Part shown: piece after piece, positions 19,787-20,696 of the stretch | Layout of the letters: the number at the start of each line of letters is the position of its first letter | Position numbering within the stretch: the first letter of the stretch is position 1 | Origin: a virus | IMG/VR virus record: IMGVR_UViG_3300042516_001083 | Span: 1 to 20,696 of that record | DNA length: 20,696 nt | Strand: one strand, 5' to 3' | Notes under the pieces: generated by a model | Told to the model about the DNA's origin: nothing | The model's database searches: none | What the model saw: only the letters and a program-made list of their open reading frames with translations | Translations under genes and position numbers: made by a program

Positions 19787-19810
19787 GGGGGCGGGATCGC
19801 TCCCGCCCCC
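19787..19810 (-). terminator. Perfect hairpin with GCGA loop after the capsid gene
   Basis: The bases gggggcggga, tcgc, tcccgccccc form a perfect 10-base-pair stem with a 4-base loop. On the minus strand the loop is GCGA, also GNRA type. The stem starts 9 bases after the capsid stop. The following bases TCTACC carry no U-tract, so it looks like a weak terminator or an mRNA 3'-stabiliser, similar to the hairpin after the decoration gene. Confidence 0.6.
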
Positions 19811-19819
19811 GTTGCTTCA

Positions 19820-20696
19820 TCAGGTGGTCTTGACCGGGGCGACGATGCCGTGACGCTGGCGGCTGTTGCAGAACAGGTTCCACCAGCAATCGACGGGCTG
19901 CACCCAAGTGAACGGCTGGTTCGGGTGACGCATCACGTCGTGCTTCTTCATGTAGCGGGTGCTGTGGAAGATCGGCGTGAGGTACTGGCCGTTGACGAAC
20001 CAGAAGCGCGGCCCCTTGTCGATGGTGTTGGTCGCAGTCTCCGACAGCGTGGCCGTCGTGGACAGGGTCGCACCGTCTCGGCCAGCCTTGGTGTCGGCAA
20101 CGGAACCCGTGCCAGCGGGGAAGATCGCCGCGTCATCGAGGTTCGAGCAGTACTCGACCGGGATGCCCGAGAACGTCGGGGTGTTGTAGGCGCCGTCCTG
20201 CGGGCTGACGAGCATGTCATTCGACTCGCGAAGAGCACGCTTGTAGGTGTTCACGCCAAGACGGGATGCGAGGATCATCTGGCGCTGGAAGTTCGTCTCC
20301 TCGAAGTACTGACGCTGGGTCAGGGGAGCCTTGAACTGCACCTTCAGGTACATCTCGTCCATCGCCGGGAACAGACCGCCGACCTGACGGGTTCCGGCGT
20401 TGTGGTTCGAGTAGGCGAACGAAGCCGGGGCAGTGTTCTGGTTGAGCGCACGGTCGTAGAACGAAATCTGGTTCGACCACCGGGCGTCCGTGGCGGGGTT
20501 GATGCCGAGGACGTTCGTCCATCCGGTCGGAGCGCCACCGCGCTCACCGAAGGTGGTGACGCTGTTGATGATCTCCGTGATGAACGCGGGGAGGCCGTAA
20601 GGCTCCTTGCCGCCCGTCTCCATGTTTCCGTAGTTGCCGATGTACGGCGCCCACAGGTCGTTCTCCATGCCGTTCAGCATGGAAGTCCACATGCGC
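19820..20696 (-). CDS. Major capsid protein, C-terminal part (N-terminus beyond window)
   Basis: About 292 residues are visible to the right edge, where the frame stays open. The methionine at 20692 (MWTSMLNGMENDLWAPY) does not look like a true start. Visible features: WTNVLGINPATDARWSNQ, an extended loop/strand with PAMDEMYLKVQFKAP, TFSGIPVEYCSNLDDAA near the middle, then GPRFWFVNGQYLTPIFHSTRY and a C-terminal WVQPVDCWWNLFCNSRQRHG. The FxGIPV...LD and FWFVNGxYL pattern, the size and the position before a decoration gene and the adaptor point to a phage major capsid protein of HK97 type. It ends in a stop at 19820 followed at once by a hairpin. The missing N-terminus prevents a firm subfamily call. 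Confidence 0.8.
   Translation of the reverse strand, partial: RMWTSMLNGMENDLWAPYIGNYGNMETGGKEPYGLPAFITEIINSVTTFGERGGAPTGWTNVLGINPATDARWSNQISFYDRALNQNTAPASFAYSNHNAGTRQVGGLFPAMDEMYLKVQFKAPLTQRQYFEETNFQRQMILASRLGVNTYKRALRESNDMLVSPQDGAYNTPTFSGIPVEYCSNLDDAAIFPAGTGSVADTKAGRDGATLSTTATLSETATNTIDKGPRFWFVNGQYLTPIFHSTRYMKKHDVMRHPNQPFTWVQPVDCWWNLFCNSRQRHGIVAPVKTT

Noticed and set aside
19201-19810. Strong intrinsic terminators
   Set aside because: Both hairpins are perfect, but neither is followed by a run of T on the transcribed side, so I list them as weak terminator or mRNA-stabilising hairpins only.

Overview
The window is a stretch of a tailed-phage (Caudoviricetes) genome, either a phage or a prophage, of high GC. 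Hand counts of sample lines give about 60-73% GC over most of it. Every gene I can support lies on the minus strand, so transcription runs from right to left. I see no tRNA, rRNA, integrase, insertion sequence or CRISPR array. The combination of a P22/T7-style head-tail adaptor and a nozzle-type protein, with no tail tube, sheath or tape-measure gene in view, suggests a short-tailed (podovirus-like) virion. The host cannot be named from the sequence; a lipobox protein weakly suggests a Gram-negative host.

Reading in transcription order: the C-terminal part of a major capsid protein (runs off the right edge), a capsid decoration-like protein, a head-tail adaptor, a small structural protein and a large chimeric tail fibre. 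Then come four small genes: a conserved small phage protein, two membrane proteins and a lipoprotein. These look like a lysis or envelope cassette. A second tail fibre with a pyocin-knob-like domain follows, then a beta-rich nozzle/stabilisation protein. Two Ala/Gly-rich presumed internal virion proteins come next, then a 496-residue helical protein. The genes are tightly coupled: most junctions are TGATG, TAATG or ATGA overlaps. The only real gaps are two short ones beside the decoration gene, and each holds a perfect hairpin with a GNRA-type loop.

The most striking element is the leftmost gene. Codon-by-codon reading of the minus strand from the ATG at 8971 gives an uninterrupted frame of at least 2990 codons that is still open at the left edge. 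The encoded giant protein has an N-terminal glycine-zipper, membrane-interacting region of the kind seen in ejected phage proteins. It is followed by a zincin-like segment whose HExxH reads EEVFH, a GNAT-like segment, a long helical stretch, and a segment resembling a helical family of large phage proteins. After these come an ADP-ribosyltransferase-like domain, a protein-kinase-fold domain, and helical/coiled-coil material with a duplicated glycine motif. This is the architecture of a phage polyvalent protein: a very large protein thought to enter the cell with the DNA and act on host targets. The ART-like and kinase-like domains and the helical part after them sit in a lower-GC block (about 48-58%) whose edges match domain edges, suggesting they were acquired as a unit.

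Functionally, the right half builds the capsid, neck and adsorption apparatus. The small central cassette probably acts on the envelope. The left half supplies proteins stored in and ejected from the virion. All functional calls rest on motif recognition by eye; no database search was run.
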